Assembly (NCBI GenBank): GCA_036346375.1
Contig: CM070502.1
Location: 19,816,924 to 19,880,923 of the forward strand
DNA: 64,000 bases
Source: Guadua angustifolia
Taxonomy: Eukaryota; Streptophyta; Magnoliopsida; Poales; Poaceae
Direction: 5' to 3'
A program made the position numbers and the translations under genes. This document shows positions 23,519 through 35,608 of this stretch, piece after piece (positions within the stretch are counted from its first letter, which is position 1; each line of letters starts with the position of its first letter). A model generated the notes under the pieces. It was not told where the DNA came from. It searched no databases and saw only the letters and a list, made by a program, of their open reading frames with translations.

Positions 23519-24519
23519 CTCTGAAGAATCTCGCTTCTCACATTTTATTTGCACGGTCGAGATCAGATCGACACATAAACACTTCAGAACGGTCGTGAAC
23601 TATCGAGCCGTGACGAGGCGGATGCGTGGCTAATAGCCATGACTTCTTCATTGACCAATGTAGCCATGCCTTCTTCCTTGACCAATGATGAGACCATCTT
23701 TGGCGGGGACTTGCCGAGCCGGTCCGCGGTGTCCACAGCCGCCGTCGAAGCATAGGCAACGCCGACGCGTCCGCAGCAAAGGTGGTGCCGGTTGGCTCCG
23801 TCCCGCTCGTTGTAGACGTCGCGCCGTTGCGGGCTTTTCATCGTGTTCGTGCGGATCAGCTGTCCTCACGAGCACGGCCGGCGGCCGAAACACACCCGCC
23901 GCAGCTCCGGGCACCGCCGGTGAGATATCGGGATCCTTGGATCAAATTTCCACGGTTTAGATTAAGGGAGAACATGATCGCGGAGAGAAATCTCGATGCG
24001 ACGGGTTCGGTGAACCGTTCGATCTACTTTCCACGGTGTAGATTGACGACTGCAAAGAACACGCGTAAGACAGGCGGCATAAACCCTGGGTTACAAACAA
24101 CCGTTGGATCAACTTTCCACGATGATGATCGAGGACGAACACAGCGAAAAAATCACGACCTAACTCGGAGCACCGAATAACCGTTCGATCAAATTATGCG
24201 GCTAGGATTGATAGGAAAATGTATCGTGGGACCTTTCTTTAGGGTGGAGTGGTGGAGGTGGACCCTCAAAAGTACTTTGTATTATCCTCTCGGGAGGGAA
24301 ACGTATCGTCTGCCGTCAGCGTGAGCGATGGCAGAGGGTCGTAGGGCAAATCTTGCCGTCCGTTGTCATTTGAAGAGGTGCTCGCACGGATCATTAAGTA
24401 AACGAATCGGTACGCATCAAGCTGATCAGAGACAACGGCCACGAAGGCAGAGAAGAATAACAGCAGAGGATACGCAATCTCTCGGGAGGCGGCGGAGCTC
24501 CGGCGACTGGCGGCCGCGG
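23519..24519. other. GC-rich unrecognised sequence left of the LOG duplication
   Basis: Overlapping open frames exist on both strands (for example about 23584-23960), but none shows a domain or splice structure I recognise. Three degenerate copies of a CTTTCCACGGTGTAGATT-like unit occur at about 23945, 24025 and 24110. A promoter or decayed gene is possible. Confidence 0.35.
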
Positions 24520-25150
24520 CGATGTCGCCAGGGTCCAAGATGCTGCGTCGAACGATCGTGTCCAGGTGAGCAACTCGTCGCCTGTTAGAATACGTTCGTT
24601 CCGCTGCCGTGAGCAGCGGGGCCATCGATCACCAGCAGCCTCTACTTGCCGGCGCGACGTGCAGCGGACCGTTGGCCGGACGGCCGCAAGGACAAGAATG
24701 GCAAGCACGGGAAAGTGAGGAGGAGTCCTTCGGAGTTCGATAGTCAGGCCCTTTGATGACGGCGAGGCCCAATCTGAAATCCCAACTGAAACCTCAATCG
24801 TTCATTACTTCTTCAGTTCACTCTAGTGAGCGAGTCATTTTCTACTCTTTGGAGCTCTTATATCTCAGCATTCCACTGATACAATTACTCGTGTGCACAG
24901 ATAGCATGTAGGACTAATTTAGCTCTACAATAGTACGCAGATAGCATATAATAATTTTACACGGAAGATCAAGCGGCAGGATTCAAGATTAAGCACCTTC
25001 TACGGTTCTACCAGAGTTACAGGAATCACAAGAAAGAAGAGAACAGTACGACATACTCTCTTCACGTCCACCCTAGAAGTTCTGATCATACCAATATGCA
25101 ACCTATAGTTACTAGTCTCATATCACAAATTGACCTGCTTGCCCGTTTGG

Positions 25151-28100
25151 CTACATCCATAGTCTGCTTCCCCGCTGTGCTTCCATGATCATCTTCCCCT
25201 CCTTTGGCCTGGGGATATCGTAGTTTTCAGAGTAGCTCAGCTGTTCCATTTCCCAATTCATCTTCGACACGACTTTTTCGTGTCGAGGAGAGTACTCCTG
25301 CAAACAAGGAACATAAAGTTTCAGTCCTTTTTTTGTCGACATTGTAGTTTATGATTGTTTCTGTTAATAGGCTTCAAGTCCTCATTATGCGTTGATTAAA
25401 TTCAATTGCTTTAGTGCTACATTAGCACCTGAATTTGTACTTTGGCTGTTCTTGCAGTAATGACGACCTTGACACTGGACTATAAACATACACATGATTG
25501 TGATATCATAGCCTTTGGCAGTTCTATTCAAAAAGAACTTTTGGCCTGATAGTTAACTCTCACTCTGTCTGTGCAGCGTTCTGGTGTTTTAACACCAAAT
25601 TTGATTCCGATTGCTTGAGAAGGCAAGCAGACAACTCTGCGAGTAAGTAACCTTTGCTTAGAAACAAAGCTTATCTACAGTACAAAAGCAATCATGTTTG
25701 GATCGTTGCTCCTTAAAGTTTTCATCACATTTGAGGTTTCGCAACAGGTGGATTTGTTTGGCAGTTCTGATCATGACACAAGTGAAAAGATAAATTTGGT
25801 GGAACAAATTTCTTTAGGCAGAACACAAGAGCATATCAGTAATCAGATTTTGGTGAATTACCGTAATCCAACTAGAAAAGTTTCAACAAATTCTGAAAAA
25901 TCATAGATGTACATCTCATCTTACCCCATCTACATATAAAATTTCATGATCAAATTCGTCCTATGTTAAGAGTAATAAAAAAGACAAATTTCTGACAAAC
26001 TTGAATAGTTCAAATGCACCCCAAATTTTTCTTTTTTGTAACTTCTAACATAGGACGAATTTAATCATGAAATTTTATATGTAGATGGGGTAAGATGAGA
26101 TGTACATCCATGATTTTTTTCAGAATTTTTTGAAATTTTTCTTAGTTGGATTGCACGATGATTGCATCAAATATCGATTGACTTGATATGCCCTGAACAC
26201 ACCCTTTAGAGGCCACATCCCAGATTTTGCCATCTAGCCTCCAACACCGATCTCAAAGCAATCTATCTCCTTATCTTCCCCATCCCCTTCTCTTTCTCCA
26301 TCTCAAGTCTTTCATTGGTGACACTCCGGCGAGCTCCGGCGTCGAGTGGCGAGGCTGTCGGCGGCACGGCGGGCAGCTCCGGTGGCCGGGGCGGTGTAAG
26401 AGAGAGATGAGAGAGAGAGATGGGGAGAGATAGAGGTGGAGAAGACATGGGGATAGACAGGAGGGGATGGAGGAAGAAGATGGACAGCTTTTAGAATGGT
26501 GCTGCAGGCTAGGTGGCAAAACCTGAGATAGGGCCTCTAAAGTAGGAGTTTAGGGGCCTCCCTAAGAGAATTTTCTTCCAAAATTGGCAAGCATAGCGCA
26601 TGGTACCTCCAACTTTTCGATCAGTTCCTTAGGCGTTGGAGCCAAGACGATGATATGACGGGCAGTAGGTTTGATGAACCCTTCCTCCACAGCTTTGTCG
26701 ATGAAAGACAGCAACGGGTTGTAGTAGCCGCCCACGTTTAGCAGTCCGACCTGGAGGACATCTCTTGTCATAACGTTTTCGCTGCTGCGATAGCTCATGA
26801 ATTGCTGTGAAGAGGTGAAAGCAGTTTGGTACCGGTTTGTCGTGAATGCCAAGCTGAGCCCATGCAATCACTTCTAGTAGCTCTTCAAGTGTTCCATATC
26901 CCCCTGCACGATCAAACCCAGCAGTCTAAGTCCTTCTTGAGTTTCTTGGGTAAGTTGGGAAGATTATATCATTCATTTGTTACACATATTCTGTATTTCG
27001 TATTCCGTGATCTATACTTGGGATTTTTTTTTGTTCAAAATTTTCATGACCTAATTTCAGTGTCTCATTCTCACGTAGTCACAGAGCAGGATAAATGTCT
27101 CACAGGGCACAGGCTCACACTAGATATAGCCTAGTCAGAGTCAAACCATGCAACCTGAACTTTAAACTTTCCACTCGCACTACCAGTGAATCATAACAAA
27201 AGTTTGAGAAAGTGACAGCCAAAGTTACCAGCTACAACTACCACTCTTCACTGATTGATTGTTTTACTTACTCAGGTGACACACTCACCAGGCAATGCTA
27301 TAAAGGCATCAGACTGCCTGGCCATCTCAGCCTTCCTCTGGTGCATATCGGCCACTACTTTCACCTCGCCCACTGTCTCACCTGATATCTGCACATACAT
27401 ACACCGTCACAAGCGCAAGCAACACACATTATAAATTAGGAGAGCAACCAGCTTTTTGCTTAACCAAAAGAGGACCAACTTTCTACAGATGGAGAAAGAA
27501 AGGGGAGGGTGTCTTGACTATTTTACACCAGTATATTTTTTAATCAGAGGCAAAACAAGTTCAGGAGAGGCAATCATGGTGCTGGTGTGGGGGACGAGAG
27601 AAAATGTGATGGGATTTTTCTTTGTTTAATCTAGCCATCATCTTCTTGAGAGATTGCAGTCAAGATCAGCAAGATTTCATCTATCATGGGGGAACAAGAT
27701 TTCAGTGAGCATTTCTCCTGATCTTTCATCATAAGTTTGCTTTCTTCTTTCCCACTAGCAAGAAAGACAAACTAGCAATATCTACGGACAATATCATTTT
27801 TTCTATCTTCACAATTCTTTAGTGCAATACTAAATTACTAATATACTATATCTGATGATAAACATGATATAGTTGCCTGTGTACTCAAAGATAAGCGTTA
27901 CGATAGATTCCCATCAACACAATTTTAGTTAAAGAAACTGATCAATATAAAATTGCATTGCCCTACTAGTAATCTTGAATATTACTCCCTCTATGCACTA
28001 TTGAACTAAAATTTTGACTAGTGAAACTCGAATTGATTACGTTAGATTCAAGGAAACCATAGCATGGCAATAAACAATGAGAGGCCTAATGGAGGTTAGA

Positions 28101-28964
28101 AACAGCATGTGTACCTCTCTAGGCATGAGGGTCTTGGGAATTACCCTGCATTGGGACAACAAAATAACATAAAAATTTTAGCACCTGTGGAAGACACCAA
28201 TCCATCACTTTTTGGAACGAGGCTGTTTCACCAATTTCTTAGCTATTCTTGTCATGTACTCCTATCAATTAGCTGTATTAGTCTTGAACTCTTTATAGTG
28301 GAAATGTGCTAGAGAATTAATAATATTTTACATACCCAATTACATGCCTTCCTCCATTGTACACTGCTTGAGAGACTAGGCCCATCAACCCTACACTCCC
28401 TCCTCCGTACACTAGATCAATGTTTCTTGCCACCTAAAGAGACCACATTAATGGCCAAAAAAAGTACACATGAAGATAAGAAAAGTTGAAAGTCTCAAGG
28501 TTTGGAGATTGCCATTTTATATATCTAAAATGGCAATAGTATTAGATAGGGAAATAAAGATGAGCAACAGAGCTCGGCTAACATTCCACCAATATATGCA
28601 GTAATACATTGTTTTAGAAACGAGGAGCTGAGGATTTTGTGAGTACAGCAACATTAAGCTCGGATGCATGGCTGCATGCGCCCATGCAGATAATATAAGA
28701 TAGACTGCGAAGTCTCTTAAATTTAGATGAGTGAATATAATTCTCATGAAAAACTTCACTACGGTGCTTTTGAGGATCAAAACAAGAGAGTACTTTCAAC
28801 AAAAAAAAGGAGGGAAAATCTACCAGCTCCTTTCCAAGCTCAATGGCAGCATCCTGGTAGCTCTTCTTCTTGCCATGGCTGCTCCCACAGAACACACATA
28901 TCCTCCTGAACCGTGATGGCACCAGCGCAACCTCTGCTGCTGCCTCCTCGTCCTTGATCTCCAT
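25151..28964 (-). CDS. LOG: Cytokinin riboside 5'-monophosphate phosphoribohydrolase (LOG), copy A
   Basis: LOG enzymes cleave ribose 5-phosphate from cytokinin nucleotides, releasing the active free base in one cytosolic or nuclear step. Seven coding exons join in frame: 28824-28964, 28336-28433, 28115-28145, 27289-27388, 26833-26903, 26607-26750 and 25151-25297, giving 243 aa, the usual size. Motifs are RICVFCGSSHGKK (about residues 20-32), VYGGGSVGLMG (55-65), VIPKTLMPRE and the family hallmark LPGGYGTLEE (122-131), which shapes the active site. The start at MEIKDEEA is preferred: a longer upstream frame exists here, but a 1-bp insertion breaks it in copy B, so it is unlikely to be coding. 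A TATA-like run lies about 170 bp upstream. Intron 6 holds a foldback element. I see no defect. Confidence 0.93.
25830..26194. mobile_element. Foldback / MULE-like MITE in intron 6 of LOG copy A (365 bp)
   Basis: Arms of roughly 150 bp are inverted copies. The best-matched part is ATGTACATCTCATCTTACCC at about 25907-25926 against its complement at about 26087-26106, and the arms reach AGCATATCA and TGATATGCCCT at the ends. Flanks GAACACAAG and GAACACACC look like an imperfect 9-bp duplication. Copy B has a single AAACACACC at the matching place, a nearly empty site. Confidence 0.75.
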
Positions 28965-29135
28965 TGCTTCTCTCGTCTCTTCTGGTTCTATGTGTTTCTC
29001 TCCATGCAGCTGTTCGGATGTTTGCAGTGTTGCTGGTTGTAGTGGTGACACAGCATGGAGATATCCCACTACAGCAAAGACTTGGCCCGGTTGGCCGCAC
29101 TCGAGTGCACATCTCACCACTTGCGAAGTTGCGGC

Positions 29136-29151
29136 TATAATATATATATAA
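29136..29151 (-). promoter_or_regulatory. TATA-like element upstream of LOG copy A
   Basis: On the minus strand TTATATATATATTATAG lies about 170 bp before the start codon, a reasonable core promoter position. The same element is kept in copy B at 33745-33760. Confidence 0.45.
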
Positions 29152-29379
29152 GGGTGTTTGATTTGATTATATGTTTCCATTTAAACTAGTCCGGTTTAGG
29201 CATATTATTTAAAAGAGCATCCGGCATGCTTTGAGCAATACTAGTATTTTTGAAAAATCGCATAAACTTGATCATGTTCTGAATTTTTATGTTAGGTTAG
29301 GCATGCTTTGAGGACCCTTCTAAAAAGTTTCAAAAATCTATAACACGATTTAACAGTTCAATCAAATCAGTGAAGTGCT

Positions 29380-29455
29380 TCTTTTTTTTGAAAAAAACCC
29401 ACTATGTCGGCATTGTACCTTCACAAATATTTGCTACAGAAGCTTGCGTGAGGCA
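29380..29455 (-). mobile_element. SINE fragment truncated at the duplication junction
   Basis: This is the same 3' part as the SINE at about 33990-34135 (ACCCACTATGTCGGCATTG onward), but cut at 29455 where copy B begins. The tRNA-like head is missing. Confidence 0.7.
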
Positions 29456-30123
29456 GATTCGAACGATGTCGCCAGGGTCCAAGATGCTACGTCGAACGAT
29501 CGTGTCCAGGCGAGCAACTCGTCGCCTGTTAGAATACGTTCGTTCCGCTGCCGTGAGCAGCGGGGCCATCGATCACCAGCAGCCTCTACTTGCTGGCGCG
29601 ACGTGCGGCGGACCGTTGGCCGGACGGCCGCAAGGACAAGAATGGCAAGCACGGGAAAGTGAGGAGGAGTCTTTCGGAGTTCGATAGTCAGGCCCTTTGA
29701 CGACGGCGAGGCCCAATCTGAAATCCCTACTGAAATCTCAATCGTTCATTACTTCTTCAGTTCACTCTAGTAAGCGAGTCATTTTCTACTCTTTGGAGCT
29801 CTTATATCTCAGCATTCCACTGATACAATTACTCGTGTGCACAGATAGCATGTAGGACTAATTTAGCTCTACAATAGTACGCAGATAGCGTATAATAATT
29901 TTACACGGAAGATCAAGCGGCAGGATTCAAGATTAAGCACCTTCTACCAGAGTTACAGGAATCACAAGAAAGAAGAGAACAGTAAGACATACTCTCTTCA
30001 CGTCCACTCTAGAAGTTCTGATCATACCAATATGCAACCTATAGTTACTAGTCTCATATCACAAATTGACCTGCTTGCCCGTTTGGCTACATCCATAGTC
30101 TGCTTCCCGCTGTGCTTCCATGA

Positions 30124-33100
30124 TCATCTTCCCTCCTTTGGCCTGGGGATATCGTAGTTTTCAGAGTAGCTCAGCTGTTCCATTTCCCAATTCATCTTCG
30201 ACACGACTTTTTCGTGTCGAGGAGAGTACTCCTGCAAACAAGGAACATAAAGTTTCAGTCCTTTTTTTTGTCGACATTGTAGTTTATGATTGTTTCTGTT
30301 AATAGGCCTCAAGTCCTCATTATGCATTGATTAAATTCAGGTGCTAATGTAGCACTAAAGCAATTGAATTTAAATTCAGGTGCTAATAGGCCTCAATTGC
30401 TTTAGTGCTACATTAGCACCTGAATTTGTACTTTGGCTGTTCTTGCAGTAATGACGACCTTGACACTGGACCATAAACATACACATGATTGTGATATCAT
30501 AGCCTTTGGCAGTTCTATTCAAAAAGAACTTTTGGCCTGATAGTTAACTCTCACTCTGTCTGTGCAGCGTTCTGGTGTTTTAACACCAAATTTGATTCCG
30601 ATTGCTTGAGAAGGCAAGCAGACAACTCTGCGAGTAACCTTTGCTTAGAAACAAAGCTTATCTACAGTACAAAAGCAATCATGTTTGGATCGTTGCTACT
30701 TAAAGATTTCATTACATTTGAGGTTTCGCAACAGGTGGATTTGTTTGGCAGTTCTGATCATGACACAAGTGAAGAGGTAAATTTGGTGGAACAAATTTCT
30801 ATAGGCCCATAAACACACCCTTTAGAGGCCACATCCCAGATTTTGCCATCTAGCCTCCAACACCGATCTCAAAGCAATCTATCTCCTTATCTTCCCCATC
30901 CCCTTCTCTTTCTCCATCTCAAGTCTTTCATTGGTGACACTCCGGCGAGCTCCGGCGTGGAGCGGCGAGGCTGTCAGTGGCACTGTGCGCAGCTCCGGCG
31001 GCCGGGGCGGTGTAAGAGAGAGATGAGAGAGAGAGATGGGGAGAGATAGAGGTGGAGAAGACATGGGGATAGACAGGAGGGGATGGAGGAAGAAGATGGA
31101 CAGCTATTAGAATGGTGCTGCAGGCTAGGTGGCAAAACCTGAGATAGGGCCTCTAAAGTAGGTGTTTAGGGGCCTCCCTAAGAGAATTTTCTTCCAAAAT
31201 TGGCAAGCGTAGCGCATGGTACCTCCAACTTTTCGATCAGTTCCTTAGGCGTTGGAGCCAAGACGATGATATGACGGGCTGTAGGTTTGATGAACCCTTC
31301 CTCCACAGCTTTGTCGATGAAAGACAGCAACGCGTTGTAGTAGCCGCCCACGTTTAGCAGTCCGACCTGGAGGACATCTCTTTTCATAACGTTTTCGCTG
31401 CTGCGATAGCTCATGAATTGCTGTGAAGAGGTGAAAGCAGTTTGGTACCGGTTTGTCGTGAATGCCAAGCTGAGCCCATGCAATCACTTCTAGTAGCTCT
31501 TCAAGTGTTCCATATCCCCCTGCACGATCAAACCCAGCAGTCTAAGTCCTTCTTGAGTTTCTTGGGTAAGTTGGGAAGATTATATCATTCATTTGTTACA
31601 CATATTCTGTATTTCGTATTCCGTGATCTATACTTGGGATTTTTTTTTTGTTCAAAATTTTCATGACCTAATTTCAGTGTCTCATTCTCACGTAGTCACA
31701 GAGCAGGATAAATGTCTCACAGGGCACAGGCTCGCACTAGATATAGCCTAGTCAGAGTCAAACCATGCAACCTGAACTTTAAACTTTCCACTCGCACTAC
31801 CAGTGAATCATAACAAAAGTTTGAGAAAGTGACAGCCAAAGTTACCAGCTACAACTACTACTCTTCACTGATTGATTGTTTTACTTACTCAGGTGACACA
31901 CTCACCAGGCAATGCTATAAAGGCATCAGACTGCCTGGCCATCTCAGCCTTCCTCTGGTGCATATCGGCCACTACTTTCACCTCGCCCACTGTCTCACCT
32001 GATATCTGCACATACATACTCCATCACAAGCGCAAGCAACACACATTATAAATTAGCAGAGCAACCAGCTTTTTGCTTAACCAAAAGAGGACCAACTTTC
32101 TACAGATGGAGAAAGAAAGGGGAGGGTGTCTTGACTATTTTACACCAGTATATTTTTTAATCAGAGGCAACAAGTTCAGGAGAGGCAATCATGGTGCTGG
32201 TGTGGGGGACGAGAGAAAATGTGATGGGATTTTTCTTTGTTTAATCTAGCCATCATCTTCTTGAGAGATTGCAGTCAAGATCAGCAAGATTTCATCTATC
32301 ATGGGGAACAAGATTTCAGTGAGCATTTCTCCTGATCTTTCATCATAAGTTTGCTTTCTTCTTTCCCACTAGCAAGAAAGACAAACTAGCAATATCTACG
32401 GACAATATCATTTTTTCTATCTTCACAATTCTTTAGTGCAATACTAAATTAGTAATATACTATACCTGATGATAAACATGATCTAGTTGCCTGTGTACTC
32501 AAAGATAAGCGTTACGATAGATTCCCATAAACACAATTTTAGTTAAAGAAACTGGTCAATATAAAATTGCATTGCCCTACTAGTAATCTTGAATATTACT
32601 CCCTCTATGCACTATTGAACTAAAATTTTGACTAGTGAAACTCGAATTGATTATGTTAGATTCAAGGAAACCATAGCATGGCAATAAACAATGAGAGGCC
32701 TAATGGAGGTTAGAACCAGCATGTGTACCTCTCTAGGCATGAGGGTCTTGGGAATTACCCTGCATTGGGACAACAAAATAACATAAAAATTTTAGCTCCT
32801 GTGGAAGACACCAATCCATCACTTTTTGGAACGAGGCTGTTTCACCAATTTCTTAGCTATTCTTTTCATGTACTCCTATCAATTAGCTGTATTAGTCTTG
32901 AACTCTTTATAGTGGAAATGTGCTAGAGAATTAATAATATTTTACATACCCAATTACATGCCTTCCTCCATTGTACACTGCTTGAGAGACTAGGCCCATC
33001 AACCCTACACTCCCTCCTCCGTACACTAGATCAATGTTTCTTGCCACCTAAAGAGACCACATTAATGGCCAAAAAAAGTACACATGAAGATAAGAAAAGT

Positions 33101-33572
33101 TGAAAGTCTCAAAGGTTTGGCATTTTATATATCTAAAATGGCAATAGTATTAGATAGGGAAATAAAGATGAGCAACAGAGCTCGGCTAACATTCCACCAA
33201 TATATGCAGTAATACATTGTTTTAGAAACGAGGAGCTGAGGATTTTGTGAGTACAGCAACATTAAGCTCGGATGCATGGCTGCATGCGCCCATGCAGATA
33301 ATATAAGATACACTGCGAAGTCTCTTAAATTTAGATGAGTGAATATAATTCTCATGAAAAACTTCACTACGGTGCTTTTGAGGATCAAAACAAGAGAGTA
33401 CTTTCAACAAAAAAAAGGAGGGAAAATCTACCAGCTCCTTTCCAAGCTCAATGGCAGCATCCTGGTAGCTCTTCTTCTTGCCATGGCTGCTCCCACAGAA
33501 CACACATATCCTCCTGAACCGTGATGGCACCAGCGCAACCTCTGCTGCTGCCTCCTCGTCCTTGATCTCCAT
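30124..33572 (-). CDS. LOG: LOG, copy B, with altered C-terminus
   Basis: Exons match copy A: 33432-33572, 32950-33047, 32729-32759, 31906-32005, 31449-31519, 31223-31366 and 30124-30231, giving 230 aa. The LPGGYGTLEE and GGGSVGLMG motifs are intact, and all splice borders I checked are kept. A Pro-to-Ala change turns YYNPLLSF into YYNALLSF. In the last exon one C of a run of four (plus-strand CTTCCCCTCC in A, CTTCCCTCC in B) is missing, so the protein ends EGR-stop. The EGKMIMEA-type tail that is conserved in the family is lost. The catalytic core is complete, so activity is possible. Whether it is expressed is unknown. Confidence 0.85.
30335..30397. repeat. Inverted-templated insertion in intron 6 of LOG copy B
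   Basis: A segment containing AGGTGCTAATGTAGCACTAA is the reverse complement of sequence a few dozen bases to its right (TTTAGTGCTACATTAGCACC, about 30401-30420). Copy A has only the single original, so B can fold into a strong local hairpin. Confidence 0.85.
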
Positions 33573-33744
33573 TGCTTCTCTCGTCTCTTCTGGTTCTATG
33601 TGTTTTCTCTCCATGCAGCTGTTCGGATGTTTGCAGTGTTGCTGGTTGTAGTGGTGACACAGCATGGAGATATCCCACTACAGCAAAGACTTGGCCCGGT
33701 TGGCCGCACTCGAGTGCACATCTCACCACTTGCGAAGTTGCGGC

Positions 33745-33760
33745 TATAATATATATATAA
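33745..33760 (-). promoter_or_regulatory. TATA-like element upstream of LOG copy B
   Basis: Identical in type and spacing to the copy A element. Confidence 0.45.
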
Positions 33761-33989
33761 GGGTGTTTGATTTGATTATATGTTTCCATTTAAACTAGTC
33801 CGGTTTAGGCATATTATTTAAAAGAGCATCCGGCATGCTTTGAGCAATACTAGTATTTTTGAAAAATCGCGCAAACTTGATCATGTTCTGAATTTTTTAT
33901 GTTAGGTTAGGCATGCTTTGAGGACCCTTCTAAAAAAGTTTCAAAAATCTATAACACGATTTAACAGTTCAATCAAATCAGTGAAGTGC

Positions 33990-34135
33990 TTCTCTTTTTT
34001 TTTGAAAAAAAACCCACTATGTCGGCATTGTACCTTCACAAATATTTGCTACAGAAGCTTGCGTGAGGCATTCGAATCCAAGGTCGGCTGCTGCCAACCG
34101 AACGCGCTAACCAACTGAGCAACGGAGCATTTGTA
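33990..34135 (-). mobile_element. tRNA-derived SINE
   Basis: On the minus strand the head reads GCTCCGTTGCTCAGTTGG (box A-like) with GGATTCGAATGCC about 45 bp on (box B-like), followed by a non-tRNA body and a T-rich 3' end (GGGTTTTTTTTC). The acceptor arms do not pair, so it is not a tRNA gene. A short T tail fits grass Au/p-SINE-type elements. Confidence 0.65.
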
Positions 34136-35600
34136 AAATGTGAGAGGTATTTAATATATAAGCCTGATTAACAGCTTAGCCACGCTGGCGACGTGGCTCA
34201 CGTGTGAGCTAGCCGTACACACGGCACTCCGGGGCTCATGACACGGCCACGTTGCTCCAAATTACGCGTGGCGCGCAAAGCGATCGAAAAAGCTTCTGGA
34301 TTTAATATGCAGAGTATAGGGAATTGTTAACAAACTATCATGTTTTTGACAAAAACATTGAATTTCTAACCTTTGCGATCCGATTGGAGATTCGATCGTG
34401 CTCTGGCCATTGGAGATTGTCTTCTGTTGTGATAGTGACGACGAGTTAGTACTGAGACATGAAACGAGATTGATTGATACAATGAATGAAGCATGAATCC
34501 TATAGTGATCGTGCCATGCTATAGTGATCTTGAAGGTATGAAATTTCACTGGATCACAACTCGGAGCGGCCGAAATATAAATTTTAGGTGAGATTTCAGA
34601 ATTTCGGCTACGAAATTTTAAAAGGTAAATTTGAAACTGAAAAGTTAAAATTTCGGCTATTTCGAATCACATGTGAAATGGTCCCCCTAACTTAGAAAAA
34701 TTGAAAAAATATAAAAAATAATGCAATCATTTATCTACATTTTCTATCGGTTTGAATGCAAAATATTAAGTATTTGCACATAAATCTCGGCGATCCAAAA
34801 AATTATTCTGCAGAGATCTGAAATCTTGGTGAAACCTGGGTGATCTCGGGATAAAGTGTCAGTTGCTACAGCGATTGAGCCTATACAGTAATTAACATCA
34901 ATTGCTGCAGTATTTCGTCTGCAGTGCATAGGATTTTTTATTGGATGGTTATGTTGTTGCTAAACAACTGATCACAACCCAGTGAAACTACAAGGCCTCT
35001 ATATACTATGTTAGGCAGAGTTGTATGCTACGTCATGTTGGACGAATTTTGATCCAAAGCTGAATTAACGCAGCTTTCTGGAACTATGAAGATTTTTTGC
35101 AAAAAGGGCATTGTTCGGGTCTAGATGTAATTTTTTGAAATCATGGGTTTTTTTGCAAAAGGGCTCCATCCAGAGCTATACGCAAGTTTGCGAAATCACG
35201 AGATATTTTTTGAAAAAGTGCCAGTGGAGGATCTAGATGTAATTTTACACGAGTGCCAAACTACAAGTCCCACGACCGAGAGCTTTTTACAAAACACAGT
35301 CGGCTCTAGAGAACTCAAACGCGTAATTTATGGGTTTGCAATTCTCAAAGAGAGGACACTTTTGTTTCCTCGAGAAAAAAAACTACAAGATGTCAAACAC
35401 TCAAAGAGCTTTTTTGAGAAAAAAACCGATGTGGCACTCCTCGTGCGCGAGGATTCTGTCAGCTTTAAGAGAGTAATATTCCATAATTCTCGACAGGTCG
35501 ACTTTTCCAAAAAAAAAAACTGATGTGACGCTCTGCATGCGCGAGGATTCCTGCACTGTATCGACATATTGCTCAGTGGGACGTCATGTCAACCCTTAAA
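34136..35600. other. Intergenic, nothing recognised
   Basis: A degenerate repeat around GATCTAGATGTAATTTT / GAGAAAAAAAC with GCGCGAGGATTC occurs at 35080-35550. The repetition suggests transposon debris. No gene supported. Confidence 0.35.
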
Positions 35601-35608
35601 GTCATCTA

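Larger units (their letters stand above)
24520..29455. repeat. Segmental duplication, copy A (4.94 kb)
   Basis: The segment starts CGATGTCGCCAGGGTCC and ends GCGTGAGGCA. It is repeated directly as copy B (29464-34070) with very high identity across exons, introns and flanks. Eight bases (29456-29463) separate the copies. Length differences come mainly from a 365-bp insertion in A. The right edge falls inside a SINE. Confidence 0.95.
29464..34070. repeat. Segmental duplication, copy B (4.61 kb)
   Basis: This is the direct repeat of 24520-29455. It lacks the foldback insertion of copy A, has an extra inverted-templated insertion of about 60 bp near 30340-30397, and has a 1-bp deletion in the last LOG exon. 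Confidence 0.95.

Noticed and set aside
23538..24180. Several open frames of 85-130 codons on both strands
   Set aside because: No domain, no consistent strand and no splice structure. Internal degenerate repeats suggest non-coding DNA.
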